40,316 bases of DNA from Chara braunii (lineage: Eukaryota > Streptophyta > Charophyceae > Charales > Characeae): assembly GCA_003427395.1 (NCBI GenBank), contig BFEA01000372.1:1566052-1606367 (forward strand). The letters are read 5' to 3'. The notes under the pieces were generated by a model. The model was not told the DNA's origin, did not search any database, and saw nothing but the letters and a program-made list of their open reading frames with translations. A program made the position numbers and the translations under genes. Numbering within the stretch: the stretch's first letter is position 1; each line of letters starts with the position of its first letter. Shown piece after piece: positions 19,850 through 30,503 of this stretch.

Positions 19850-20818
19850 GTGGGACTTTCAATTTTTCCGCTGGCAGACCTGAACCAGAACGCGGAGGAC
19901 GTAGTAGAGGACAAAACAGAGAACAGGGAAGAGGAGGACACTGAAGAAGGGCGAGAAAGTCAAGATTCGGTGGACGCGGTAGAGGACGGAACAGAGAACA
20001 AGGAAGGGGGGGAGGCAGAAAAGCAGGAATCGAGAAAAGAGGCGGCGAAAGTAGATGCAAAAAGGGGAAAGGAGGAAAGGGAACAGGGGAAATAAGAGAG
20101 GAACGAAATTACAAAAAGAATGAGGAAAGTGTCAGGTAAAGCTGAGGAAGGTATGTGCCTGGCACTGGCCGCTTGGCAACCGGAATCGACTACACAACAA
20201 AAACTGGAAAAGACACAGAACCTCGTTACCCCCCCAACCCCCCTGCCCCCAGATTTGGACCTCACAAGCAAACGCCAGAAAAATTGTCACCTACTCGGCA
20301 AAGGTGGGACAACGAACACGCCACTAGATAAAGGTCTTATCTTGATACCGGTCAGACGTAGGGACGACTCCTCGGAAATAAGCCTCTCAATACCACCAGA
20401 GGTGACCCACGGTGAAATAACTATGAAAGGTCGATCGACTTTTCTCCTCTCTCTCACAGCATGGGGAGGGGGTCCAACATTTCTTAAATCAGATATAGTT
20501 CAACTAACCCAAGACCACTTCCCGCAGGGTGCCTCCTCTGCCCTGTTGATCTCATATGGCGGGCACAGGCTGACCGCCAAAGATGTTTATCTGAGATATG
20601 AACAGACAACGGTAGAGGGACTCCGCTGGTTTAACCGGGAGATGTTGATGGACTTGCAACTACTCAAGATCAAGGTCAGCAACCCCTGGTCAGAAGTAAA
20701 TATTAGGTCCCTCTTAACAAAAATGCTGACAATTCGCACCCTGCGGACGGGCGGCCCACTGGACAATGAGCCATGGTTGCCACTTCAAACAAGAAAAACA
20801 ACAATTTCTCAGGCATAA
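19850..20818 (+). pseudogene. LINE N-terminal / ORF1-like region
   Basis: 19850-20095 encodes a Glu/Lys/Asp-rich segment built on an internal duplication (about 19896-19930 and 19973-20008, GTAGAGGAC...ACAGAGAAC). 20120-20818 is open in the same frame as the endonuclease and separated from it only by a TAA (20816-20818). It has motifs such as SLSIPPEVTHGEITMKGRS and YEQTTVEGLRWFNREML. I recognise no domain. It may be ORF1 or an N-terminal extension of ORF2. Confidence 0.45.
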
Positions 20819-20838
20819 GTGGAAAAAGAGACGCAAGG

Positions 20839-21660
20839 CATGAATGTGATAAACACACTATATAATAAAGACAAACAATGGAAACTCAACAAAAGGACAA
20901 CTGACCTAGATCTGCTCACACTGAACGTCAATGGACTGGCATCTGCCAAACAGACTAAACAGAGGGCGATCATGGAGCTCTTGAGAGGGGTGGAAGGAGG
21001 AGATTGACCTGATGTCATATGCTTACAGGAAACTCACCTGGCAGACACCTTAGAGCACAACCATGTCCACAAAGAGATCTGGCCATACCAGGCCTATCGT
21101 GCCCATGCCCCGAATCCAGGCAGTGGAGGAGTAACTATTTGGCTCCCCCCGGGATCTAGGGTGGAACCGCTCAACTAGGAGGCAGACAAAGAGGATGGGA
21201 GATGGGTGTACATCCTTGCGATGCTGGAAATATAGGTAGTGAGCATCCTAAACGTCTATGGCCCACACGATCCTAGAGAACGACAAATCTTCTTTGAAGG
21301 AATAAAAACGAAATTACCGGCGGGCATACCGATAATAATGGCAAGGGACTTCAATGCAGCCCCGGATCGATGGTTCAATAGATGGAAGTTCCCCTCCCCC
21401 TGCCCCTTCTACGTGGAGAATGACGATAGGACCATAGCGGATATGACCCAAACTCTCCACCTCATAGATGCGTTTAGGCAGGCAATCCCCACCCGACGTG
21501 AGTTCACCTGCTTTCGTAAAAACCAGACACAAAAGACATCTAAATCACGCATTGACCTAATCCTAATCTCAGAGGAACTGCAAGGGGCTCTACAAATGGC
21601 ATAAATATTCCCCTGCAGCCCTCACCCGGGGCTGGATCATGCAATGTGTTTGGCCATCTT
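20839..21660 (+). pseudogene. LINE APE-type endonuclease
   Basis: This would nick target DNA for target-primed reverse transcription. Endonuclease/exonuclease/phosphatase motifs appear in order in one frame: LLTLNVNGL (catalytic Asn), CLQETHL (21020-21040, catalytic Glu), GGVTIWLP, SILNVYGPHDPRER, ARDFNAAPD (relatives have G-D-F-N; here Arg replaces Gly), SRIDLILIS and PGLDHAM (catalytic His region). In-frame stops lie at 21005, about 21176, 21233 and 21602. Because the frame stays constant, decay is mainly by point mutation. Confidence 0.85.
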
Positions 21661-23480
21661 CTCATTCCAGAAAAAGCCAGATCAAGGGAGGAGATTCTAC
21701 GAATTTAATACATCCCTGCTGACCATAGACTGCTTTAAGACCTATCTAAAAGAAGCTTGTGCCTACTGGCGCCAACAAAAGGATCTGATCGAGGATGACA
21801 TATTATGGTTCAACAACGGTCTGACATTCCTGGGCCGCAAGTGCAATAAATACTCAAGACTGCTCGCAGCCCAACGCAACGCAGAAAAAATAGGCCTTCA
21901 AAATAAACTGCAACAACTCCAACAACAAGAAGATAATATGAGTAATGCCACCAGGTTAACAAAACTAGCTAATGAGATACAAACGTTGGAAACCTGGATC
22001 CTGGAACGAATGGAATACCGATGGCAGGGCATAAGGATCTGTGGAAAACTTCACAAATACAACACGGAGGGAACCATGGACACAAATTTTTTTGCAATGA
22101 CTAAGACAAAACTCAGGCGATCGACAATAGAAGCCTTGGAGGACCCAAACGTCCACCAAGGCCCACTGCTAACATCAACTGCAGCCTGCACCAAAATAGC
22201 AAGGGACTGGAACTACTAGAAAAGCCTCTCACAAAAGAGGAAGTATGGACAACACTGATGCTGATGGAGGAGGAAAAAAACCCTGGCATAGATGGTCTGC
22301 CAAAGGAATTTTGGGAGGTGATGTGGGTGGACTTCTCATAGGACTTAATGGATTACTATAAAGCAATGTGGGAGGTTGGCTGAACAAGAGAATTTGTAGG
22401 CCAGGGGGTTCTAACACTCCTATATAAAAAAGGAGCAAAGACAAATATAAGGAACTACATACCAATCACACTCCTCACAGTGGTCTACAAGAAGATGGTG
22501 GCCAAAGCACTTACAAATCGTTTCATCGAGGTAATGAACGATATTATACATCCAAACCAGACAGGGTTCATCAAGAGCAGGAACATCCAGGATCATATTT
22601 TGTTAGTCAATGAGGTGATCAAGCTAGCAAGACAGTCTAAACGAAATGTTGCAATCATCTTCATTGATTTTGAGAAAACCTGTGACCACGTGGACTGAAT
22701 ATTCCTAGATAAATGTCTGGAAAAATTTAACTTCGGACCCAGTTTCAGACGATGGGTGCAAATCCTTCATAGAAACGCAACAACTAGAGTAATGGTCAAC
22801 GACAACCTGACACCACCGATCAACCTGCGAAGATCTGTGAGACAAGGTGACCCATTAGCACCATTCCTTTTCGTCATTATCATGAAAGCACTTGCAACAA
22901 ACTTGAGAACCCATAAAGATATACAAAAAATACAATTTTCCTCGATTCCAAAAGAAACTATCCCAGTCTACTCCATGTTTGCTGATGACCTGACCCTCAT
23001 GGTAGATGCAATCCGGACATCGATGGAAGAAGTCCAACATGTGATGGATCGTTTTTGTACCCTATCTGACATGAGAATCAACTACGGGAACAAAACTCTG
23101 GGATGGTGGATCCATCATCAAGGTGTAAGACCCCCGGAACAACCGAAGGTTAGGTGGCTACCACAAGAGGCCCCGATCAAAGTCTTGGGAGTCTCCTTGA
23201 CGGCCAATGGCAGACCAACAACCAATAACGAATGGGTAACTTCCCCCCTTGGAAAAGATAGTACTATGGAAAGACAAACATACTTCGCTGCTCGGAAGAA
23301 CTCTGGTGATCAACAATGTGGTGCTCGCCTCTCTTTGTTACATGTCAACCATCTGGGGGCTAGACAGGGCCACCCTACGCTTCCTCCAGCGACAGTAAGC
23401 CGCATTTTTATGGCGAGGGGACCACGAGAAACAAAATGGAATCAGCAGAGTTGCATGGCAGACGATTATCTAACCTAAAG
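21661..23480 (+). pseudogene. LINE reverse transcriptase
   Basis: A helical linker (residues from RRFYEFNTSLL to the Gln-rich QQLQQQEDN) precedes RT. RT motifs include NPGIDGLPKEFW, NIRNYIPITLLTVVYK, HPNQTGFIKSRNIQDHILL, AIIFIDFEKTCDHVD (first catalytic Asp; relatives have F-x-K-A-Y/F-D), SVRQGDPLAPFLF and the catalytic FADD box (22978-22989). A frame change lies near 22217, with stops at about 22338, 22381 and 22696. Near the end, the conserved AWQTII-x-PK segment is read in another frame and is cut by the MITE. Confidence 0.88.
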
Positions 23481-23608
23481 TAAGGGCCTCGCTGCACTAC
23501 TCTCGAAATGCACAAAAGATAAAAATATTGGCGGTGTATCTTTCCATTTTCTAGCGGAAGATTTACTCTCGTTTTGCACATTTCGAGAGTAGTGCAGCGA
23601 GACCCTAA
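23481..23608. mobile_element. 122-bp MITE, PIF/Harbinger-like, inserted in the LINE
   Basis: The element spans 23484-23605. Its ends are terminal inverted repeats of about 27 bases starting GGGCCTCGCTGCACTACTCT on the left and GGGTCTCGCTGCACTACTCT from the right, one mismatch in that stretch. It is flanked by TAA at 23481-23483 and 23606-23608. A 3-bp TAA/TTA target duplication and GGG-starting ends are the hallmarks of PIF/Harbinger (Tourist-type) elements. It has no coding capacity and would need a transposase from elsewhere. Removing the element plus one TAA joins LINE codons to give PKVKGGLGI, the conserved motif expected there. Confidence 0.88.
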
Positions 23609-25252
23609 AAGGGGGGTTGGGTATAATTGGCCCTACAACACAAGCTAAGGCACTGACCATACAATGGCTTAAGCGCCTGCTCTTCTGTTCACACATTCCA
23701 TGGAAAGAATTGGCCTTGGAACATATCTCAAGATTAGCCCGGAAAACACCGGCCCATATCAACCCGCTCACATGGATTGAAACAGAGAATGGTCAATTCC
23801 ACAGCGCCGGTCTCAGCAAGAAAATTTGTCGACTGATTCGTCAAGACAACTGGCAAGAAAGGATCTGCACAATGACCCTTTCTGGCCAACCCCTCTACAA
23901 ATATGGAGAAACCTCCCCCTACCGGACAAGACCCCACCAGAAAGATGGGAAGAAGTGACCCGACAACCACTATTTGGGAATAGAAGGATAACGAATCCAA
24001 GGGGTAAAATTTTGCATTGCATGGATTCCCCCTGGAAAGGATGGGTGAAAAGGGGGGTTCTTAGACTAACGGATATTTGGGACGCAGATAGGAGAGACTG
24101 GATCACTAGAGATCGACTCAAGGAAAAACTGAGATATTGCTACAGACCAGAAGAGGTGTTAGAAAATCTAATAGAATGCGTCCCCCTAAATTGGTGAAAA
24201 ATTATGAGAAAATGACCCTCAATACAGGAGTCCGACTGGGTAGCAATCTAGGGCTGTCAGGGGAAGGTGGGCAATGTGGTGTGCTACGACCCAAAGGGAC
24301 AAGTAGTGGTGGATACATTCAAAATTGGTAACGACATATCCTCCAAATGACCAGTCCATAACAGATACAGTTCGTCCAGGAGGACGAACTCTCAAGAATT
24401 AAGGTGCTATGGGAGAAAGACAGATGGGTAGCATTCTCCCCAGACACACCGATATCCCAACTGCCTCTAGACCCTTTAGAATGGGTATGGATAAACACAA
24501 CTGGCAAAGGCAAAATCGGTACTAAAACATTGTACAATATCACAGTCAAAGCAACATACAAACTCCTCCAGCCAAAAACCAATCTGCAAGACCAGGTGGA
24601 AGCAAGATGAATGAAACATTTGAACATTAGCAAAGAATTGCTGAGAAACGTGAAATGGTTTCAGCTAACCAAAAATAAACCTGCAAATCTGGCCCCCCTG
24701 CAATGGCAAATGGAACACCGGTGCCTACCAACCAATAACTGGTTGATAGACAGGACCACCCTTGAACAAAGAGGACTCGCTCTCCCTGGGTGCAGATTGT
24801 GCTCCAGTGCATTCCCATCAAGAAAGAAACCAGAAACAATAGAACACATTTTTCTGCAATGTCCCGGAGCGGTCTGGCTCTGGCGATGATGGGACAGAGT
24901 CTGGGATCAGCTAGGAACAGGGGTACCCTGGCCATGGGACTGGAAAACACTGTTGTTTGAAAGATGGCCTTATGAGCAACCGAACGACTTCACTCTCAAC
25001 ATGTTTAAACAAGGACGCAGGGCAGTATTGTGGGCACTCTGGAGACGCCGCTGCACTTATGAAATGGAGGGCGTGAGGTTGGAAGGGCCAGAATTTACGG
25101 AGAACATACAACAACAGATTCATACAAACATGACAGCAAGGTGGGAGGAAATCAAGGCACAGATCAAAGACATGCACACACAGAACGAAATAAAGCAAAG
25201 GATACAAGAGTTCTGCAAAGCTGGCTCGGGGGGGAAACAGGGGGAAGGATAG
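23609..25252 (+). pseudogene. LINE C-terminal region with RT zinc-binding domain
   Basis: After the MITE, KGGLGIIGPTTQAKALTIQW continues the LINE. About 23700-24650 is the connector, with frame changes and stops. The zinc-binding domain spans 24611-24889: WQMEHRCLPTNNWLIDRTTL, GCRLCSSAF (C-x2-C) and ETIEHIFLQCPGAVWLW (H-x4-C). The remainder to 25252 is helical and charged (AVLWALWRRRC, MTARWEEIKAQIKDMHTQNE), ending in a Gly/Lys-rich tail. The zinc domain is a known C-terminal feature of plant LINEs. Confidence 0.82.
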
Positions 25253-25911
25253 GAATGGTGGAATGGAAAGGGGAAAATGGGGGACAGACGGTGATGGGGG
25301 ACAACAAGGCCGTAACTAGAGACTACAGGCTCCTCTTCAACGACTGGACCAAGCTGGACGACTCAATCCCAATGCGACCGAGCGGCGAATTCCCAGATTT
25401 CTTCCCCCCCCCCCCGGCTAATAGCCTGGTAGGCGTGAGATGGTACGGGGGAGAGTGATGGAAAAGGCTGAAGGACAAAGGGGGGAGACGCCAGAAAAGG
25501 CAAGAAGTGCAAGAGTGCTTAAGGGAGTAGCTGGAGTGCTAGGGACTATGGAAAATAACAGGCAGCCTCAAATAAGGGCTGAAGAGGCAGAGCTAGCTTG
25601 GGGTTCGGGCAAGAACCTCTAAAACCCCAGTACTCAGAGGAGGAAAGTGGAGGAACAGCTCAACTGCTGTCTGATAGTATCATGATTGAAGAGAGATATC
25701 AGTAATAGGACTAAGGTTACTGCCAACTAACATGTTCAAGCCACACTCAGATGTCTGCATGATTTAGGGACGCTGGACCCGGTTTCCAGCAGGTGCTGCT
25801 CCCCACCAGTAGATGGAGCCACCCCGGAGTGCTAGTGGTGTCTGCTCTTATCAGCACCACTACCACCACCTCGGGCTGTGTTTCCAAAAAAAAAAAAAAA
25901 AAAAAAAAAAA
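25253..25911 (+). repeat. LINE 3' region with hairpin-rich module and poly(A)
   Basis: Purine-rich sequence leads to the recurrent module at 25769-25820 (GACGCTGGACCCGG, CCAGCAGGTGCTG, CCCACCAGTAGA, TGGAGCC), then about 65 bases and A26 (25886-25911). A shared 3' structure before poly(A) is where LINE RTs recognise their RNA. Whether this module is native to the LINE or a separate SINE inserted in its tail is not settled. Confidence 0.6.
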
Positions 25912-26537
25912 GGTCATTGACAGGCGGACGCACAACGGTAAGAGTTTTCTGTTGAAGGGTATCCCTTATCTTCTTTGGCCACGAGGGTTGCCCTGAAGCT
26001 GTGTGTGCATGGGATTGGTAAACCATTTCCTGATTCCCTTTCCCTTTCCTGTTCACGATCGCCCTTTCTGCTTTTGTCAGGATCTCATCATCTTCCTCTG
26101 TCATGATGAGGTCCTGAGTGGGGGGGGTCCCCTCAGCTACTGTTGTTGACTTCTGGGTTTCCCCTCCTGTTTAAAAAAAAAAAAAAGAAAAAAAAAAAGA
26201 GGACTAACCACGATTGATGACTGTGTTGGTTGTGTTGGCTGTGAGTGTTGTGGGCCCTGTAGCATGGCCTGAGTTTCCATCACCAATAGGTTGGCAGTTC
26301 GTCTGTGTTTTTTCACTTTCCTCCTCCCCTCTCTGCAGACCGTGCCTAGGCTGTGTTTTTCTGCCTCCGGTGTATTAATTACTGTGTTTTGTTGTGCATT
26401 TGCAGGTTCGATTTGCGTTGCAGCCGCCGGCATTGGCAGAACAGGTTTGGTAATCATGTGTCCCATTGGTCTGGCATAGCGAGTGGGCCCAAGCTGTCTG
26501 AACATCATATGGCGCATTAAGCCTCGATAGAACAGAA
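25912..26537 (-). other. Minus-strand open stretches of unknown origin
   Basis: The minus strand is open over 26137-26577 and 25832-26104, with Gln/Thr/Pro-rich sequence and an A-rich run (26172-26200) that reads as poly-Phe. No domain is recognised. It could be the C-terminal part of a LINE ORF1 in opposite orientation, or non-coding. Confidence 0.25.
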
Positions 26538-26834
26538 GGGAATCCCTGCCACTCACCTTTCTGTATCCCAGTTTCATTTTGAGAATGGACTGATGAATGA
26601 TTTAGAAAAGCCCAAATTACTGAGCGGTGATAAGGTGGGGGAGGTAGGGAAATGTGGTGTAAGCGAAAGTAGATGGCCTTGGACCGCACACTAGGGAGGA
26701 CTTCTAATTTCTTTGTCTTTCTCCTTTTCATAAGGTTAGTTGTGATATGATTTAGAAGAACGGACAAATTCAGAGATGGCAGTTGAAATAAAGACTCCGA
26801 ATTCTCAAATTTAATAGTAATCACCTTACGGATT
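26538..26834. repeat. 297-bp tandem duplication, copy 1
   Basis: Starts GGGAATCCCTGCCACTCACC and ends CACCTTACGGATT. Matches copy 2 (26835-27131) along its length with scattered substitutions and no net indel. Confidence 0.92.
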
Positions 26835-27131
26835 GGGAATCCCCGCCACTCACCTTTCTGTATCCCAGTTTCATTTTGAGAATGGACTGATGAATGAGTG
26901 AGAAAAGACCAAATTACTGAGCGGTGATAAGGTGGGGGAGGTAGGGAAATGTGGAGTACGCGAAAGTAGATGGCCTTGGACCACACACTAGGGAGGACTT
27001 GTAATTTCTTTGTCTTTCTCCTTTTCATAAGGTTAGTTGTGATAGGATTTAGAAGAAAGGACAAATTCAGAGATGGCAGTTGAAATAAAGACTCCGAATT
27101 CTCAAATTTAATAGTAATCACCTTACGGATT
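26835..27131. repeat. 297-bp tandem duplication, copy 2
   Basis: Immediate second copy of the same unit. Because 297 is divisible by three, the minus-strand frame runs on through both copies, making a 248-codon open stretch (27121 to 26375) with two 99-residue repeats. Each repeat contains ITIKFENSESLFQLPSLNL, MKRRKTKKL and HISLPPPPYHRSVIW. No ATG start context or known domain supports it being a real protein. Confidence 0.92.
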
Positions 27132-27237
27132 TTCAGGTGAGGTGTAGATCATTCCTTCTCTTTTTGAGAGCTTCCTTTAATTGATTTTGAATGTCTCATC
27201 ATATCAACTCAAACACTCACCTATGAAGTTCAAAAGG

Positions 27238-27382
27238 GACGCTGAGCCCGGTTCTCAGCACATGATACTCAAAAGCATTGTATTCTTATTATTCCAATTA
27301 AGGGGCGCTGGGCCCGGTTCCCAGCACGTGCTGCTCTCCACGAATAGATTGGAGCAATTTTTCCAAAAAAAAGAAAAAAAGA
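27238..27382 (+). repeat. Two hairpin-rich 3' modules and A-rich tail
   Basis: A partial copy at 27238-27270 (GACGCTGAGCCCGG, TTCTCAGCACATG) is followed by a full copy at 27303-27355 (GCGCTGGGCCCGGTTCCCAG, CACGTGCTG, CCACGAATAGATTGGAGC) and an A-rich tail at 27364-27382. Tandem occurrence suggests nested or successive insertions. Confidence 0.7.
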
Positions 27383-28427
27383 GGCGAGGTGAATTTGAAT
27401 GCTTTGAGACAGATGGAAGGAGAAAAGGATGTCTTTCTTTCTCTCTCTTTCTCTTTTTTTTTTTTTCTTTTTTTTTTTGTTGTTGTTGTTTGTTTTGGTG
27501 GTGCTGGCTCTTTCCCAAGTGGGGGGGAACATGCTGGGGAGCGAGGGGAAGGTGGATAGCTGAGTAGGGGGGATGGAGTTGGGATGTCACCTCCTTTCGC
27601 CCGTGTGCTTCCGTTATTGTGTCCGCATTACCAATCCTTTCATTGCCGCGCTTCTAATCACCAAGACTTCCCTTCTGGGTTGCACAGTCATCCCTCTCAC
27701 CTCTCACCCCCTTCTCTTCTCATCCCTCTATCCCTGAGGTGGTTAGAAATTCCAACCTCTTGGTCTCCCCCGTCTTGTCCTCTCCCCTTTCCACTTCCTC
27801 GTCTTTTCTCCCTCTGTGTCCAAAGTCCAAACCAGGATGGGTCAAAATAGGTCAAGTCGTCGCGCTCAAGACCTGTCCATGCCCTGGCGTGATCCGAATC
27901 CTCCCTACTCCCTATGAGCAACGAGAGTGGGGTGAGGTTGTTCTATGCCCTCTCCCTTATCCTGGTTAATGTATTCATTTACCGCCTGATGGTCGCTCCT
28001 CTCCACCTTCTCCATGTGGAAATTGCCACCTCTTGGTCTCCCTTCACTTATCCTCTTCTTTTCCCTTTTCCTCGTCTTTCTCCCTCTGCATCCAAACTTC
28101 TCCAAAGTCACCTTTTTCCTCCTATTGTCCTTCCCTTCCTAGTTTCACAATGTACTAGGTCAAAATTCTCCAACCTGTGACATGAGTGGGGATGAGGTTA
28201 GTCCCTGTACTCATTTACCGCCTGGCAGTTACTCCCCTCCACCCACTTCATGTGATCAACGTCCATGTATGACGTGGCCTGCTCCAGTTCTCTCTTTTCC
28301 TCATGTGCTGTGACAATGACCAGCCTTTGCGCACCCAATTGTTATATGGTGGCAGCGACCTTTACTGCGTGCTGATGTGAAAATACAGTATGCGGGGAAT
28401 CGCCGGGGATGACCAGAATTAATAATT
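27383..28427. other. Non-coding, diverged ~240-273 bp duplication
   Basis: T-rich low complexity at 27440-27490. ACCTCTTGGTCTCCC with its C/T-rich continuation recurs at 27755 and 28028, and CATTTACCGCCTG at 27976 and 28212, showing an old partial tandem duplication. No gene recognised. Confidence 0.4.
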
Positions 28428-28500
28428 GACCAACCCCCCTACATCAGTTGGTACACCCCTGAACTGTTGTAACTATGGACTCGAGTTCAAACTCCACTGG
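28428..28500 (+). repeat. tRNA-like segment (possible SINE head)
   Basis: TACATCAGTTGGTACAC (from 28440) fits an A-box and GAGTTCAAACTCC (28483-28495) a B-box with pairing T-arm ends. No matching acceptor stem. Spacing is tRNA-like. Confidence 0.45.
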
Positions 28501-28589
28501 AAGCAGATGAGTGAAATACTCCAATTCTGAATTACCTTAGGGCCGGTCAGTTCGATGATGATATCTCAAGGCCGTTGCCCTTTTTAAGA

Positions 28590-28590
28590 A

Positions 28591-28662
<72 letters not shown>
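28590..28662. repeat. (AAT)n microsatellite
   Basis: About 24 AAT units, then ATCATCATC variants, ending 20-30 bases before the left LTR of element B. Element B may have inserted beside it. Confidence 0.95.
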
Positions 28663-28689
28663 CATCATCATAATCATAATCTCCTTCCC

Positions 28690-29657
28690 TGCAATCAGAC
28701 TCGCTTCTTTTCCACTCCGCACTCATGCAAAGTTGCAAACAGATGGTGAGACACACTGGCGCACAGCACCCACTCAAAGCTTAAAGATATGGAAGTCGAA
28801 AACACAGTTCAGATACAAGCTCGCTTCAACAGGCTATGGCGCATCAGCGCCTGTACACTCCAACCCTCGTCTCTTTATCCAACACCACTGTTTGCACTCA
28901 CGCAACTCCGGATTACCCTGGATATCCCACACGCATACACACGCTCCCGTACTCATACAGTTGCCTATCAGCTATGGCGGCTATGGCCGCTGTCCCTCTA
29001 TGGCTATGGCTAACTATCTCCTTCAGCCCACTTCATCTCCGGGCACTCTGCAGACCACCTCGCACAAGTCGCTCAGACAGCGCTTCCGCATGGCTTACGC
29101 AGGAATGAATGAATGGCTGGACGCTGCGTCTTGATTTATACTTCTGGAAGTCGCTGGTCTGCCTCTTTCCACCGGGCCCATGGTGCACACAGTCCCTCAT
29201 GGTACTTGCTGACTGGACTCAGTGAGACTGGGACTGGGTACCGCTGACTCAGCAGGGGTGGACTTCACCACTTGCCCAGTTGCCCACTTGCCTCTAGTCT
29301 GCTGTGAGCAATGTTGGAAGGGTCACTTCTGAACCTTCTGGAAGTCTGTGGACTTGGCCCTTCGACACTGTAGCAGCTACGACTTTGACCTTTCAGGACT
29401 GTGGCAGCTACGAACTTGACTTTTCAGAAGAGCTACAGCTACAACTTCTAGAACTCACTAAGACCTCTATCCGACAGGTCTACAGATCGAACCCCTACAA
29501 CCTATGGACCTACGACAGCCTACCAACTGTTGCGAATACACAGGTCACGGGTTCAACTCTCGGGGTCGACACAGGTACTGTACACAGGTAAGGTAAGAGC
29601 TAGCGATCGAGCCCTGGGATCTGCATTCGCTACTGCTAACAGGTGAATACTGTTTCA
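28690..29657 (-). repeat. Element B 3' LTR
   Basis: Begins TGCAATCAGACTCGCTTC and ends ...GTTTCA on the plus strand (968 bp). Differs from the other LTR by scattered substitutions and small indels such as an extra CACTTGCCCAGTTGC near 29270-29285. The adjacent internal bases, minus-strand GGCGGGAA, are a candidate polypurine tract. Confidence 0.93.
29134..29140 (-). promoter_or_regulatory. TATA-like box in the 3' LTR
   Basis: Minus-strand TATAAAT, in the LTR at the same relative place as 35358-35364. It is the expected pol II core promoter for the element, inferred from sequence only. Confidence 0.45.
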
Positions 29658-29695
29658 TTCCCGCCGGCCTAAATTCGAGGTCCTCCGAGAATAAT

Positions 29696-30500
29696 TCAGT
29701 CCACGACCGGATTTTTACCTTTCTTTTCTCTCTCGTAGGCTCTAACTACGTCGGGAGCTGTTTCTAGAAGTTCAGTTCTAGTAAACCAGCAGTCGTCCTC
29801 GGGTTCCTGATAAGCAAATCGGACCTTATACTGCTTCTGTGGACGGCCCCTACCTCCTATTCTGAATACGTCTTCACCTACAATGGCCTCAATGTCATAC
29901 ATTCCATCCATGTCCGGAGGGATCATGGATCTTGTTGATGGGAACTGTTGACTTGTGACACACGGCAACAACTTTGATGCATGGAACAAAGGGTAGGTGT
30001 GGAGGTGTGCTGGGATCTCTATTGTGTAGGACGGCCCATCCTCTCCGCCCTTAACCTCTAGAACTGGCCATGGTCCCCTATACGCTGGCAGTAACTTCCG
30101 CGAGATGTTTTCCTCAGGAGCAAACTCTTTGGACCTGACCCAAACTAGGTCGCCTACTTGAAACTGCGACGAGCGACGGTGCTTGTTAGCCTGCCCTATC
30201 ATTCGGTGTTGGGCCTTCCTGAGGTTCTCAACAACGGTGATTAACTCCTTCTCGTGCTGTATTGCAAACTCCCTAGTACCGGGCAATAGCCTATGAATCT
30301 GGTCCCGGTTAAGTCCTTCAAACGGTCTGTGCGGTCTAAAGGACTTATGCAGCTCATTGGGAGTACGACAAGTGGCTAAGTGCACGCTATTGTTGTACGC
30401 ACTGGCTACCTTGGGCAACATCTCATCCCAGTTAACTTGATCTGGTCTAATGTACATGCGCAGAACTTGTTGCAGGATCTCATTCATCTGCTCGGTTTGA
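29696..30500 (-). pseudogene. Element B integrase C-terminal half with chromodomain
   Basis: Reading leftward from about 30500, the frame enters at TNDQTEQMNEILQQVLRMY, the conserved region after the second catalytic Asp of the integrase core. It continues with WDEMLPKVASAYNNSVHLAT and the core Glu region, then the GPY/F module (VGDLVWVRSKEF, AYRGPWPVLEV) and a C-terminal chromodomain (MYDIEAIVGEDVFRIGG, KQYKVRFAYQEPEDDCWF). Chromodomains steer integration to marked chromatin. This 264-codon stretch is the best preserved coding part of the element, with no internal stop, but it lacks the N-terminal zinc finger and first two catalytic acids. Confidence 0.9.
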
Positions 30501-30503
30501 TCG

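Larger units (their letters stand above)
19840..25911 (+). mobile_element. LINE (non-LTR retrotransposon), decayed, with poly(A) tail
   Basis: Plus-strand order is N-terminal region, APE endonuclease, reverse transcriptase, zinc-binding tail, 3' region and A26 tail (25886-25911). About 6 kb is close to full length for LINEs, so the 5' end probably lies near 19840, right after the hammerhead unit, though no target-site duplication was found to prove it. Multiple stops and frame changes, and the MITE at 23484-23605, mean it is dead. The type, with APE and an RVT zinc-binding domain, is common in plants. Confidence 0.85.

Noticed and set aside
28733-29134. Open frames of up to 133 codons in the LTRs (also 34835-35332)
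   Set aside because: Both LTRs show the same frames because they are copies; no domain, and they run against the element's sense.
29546-29560. B-box-like GGTTCAACTCT in both LTRs of element B
   Set aside because: No A-box upstream at the right distance; LTR sequence explains it.
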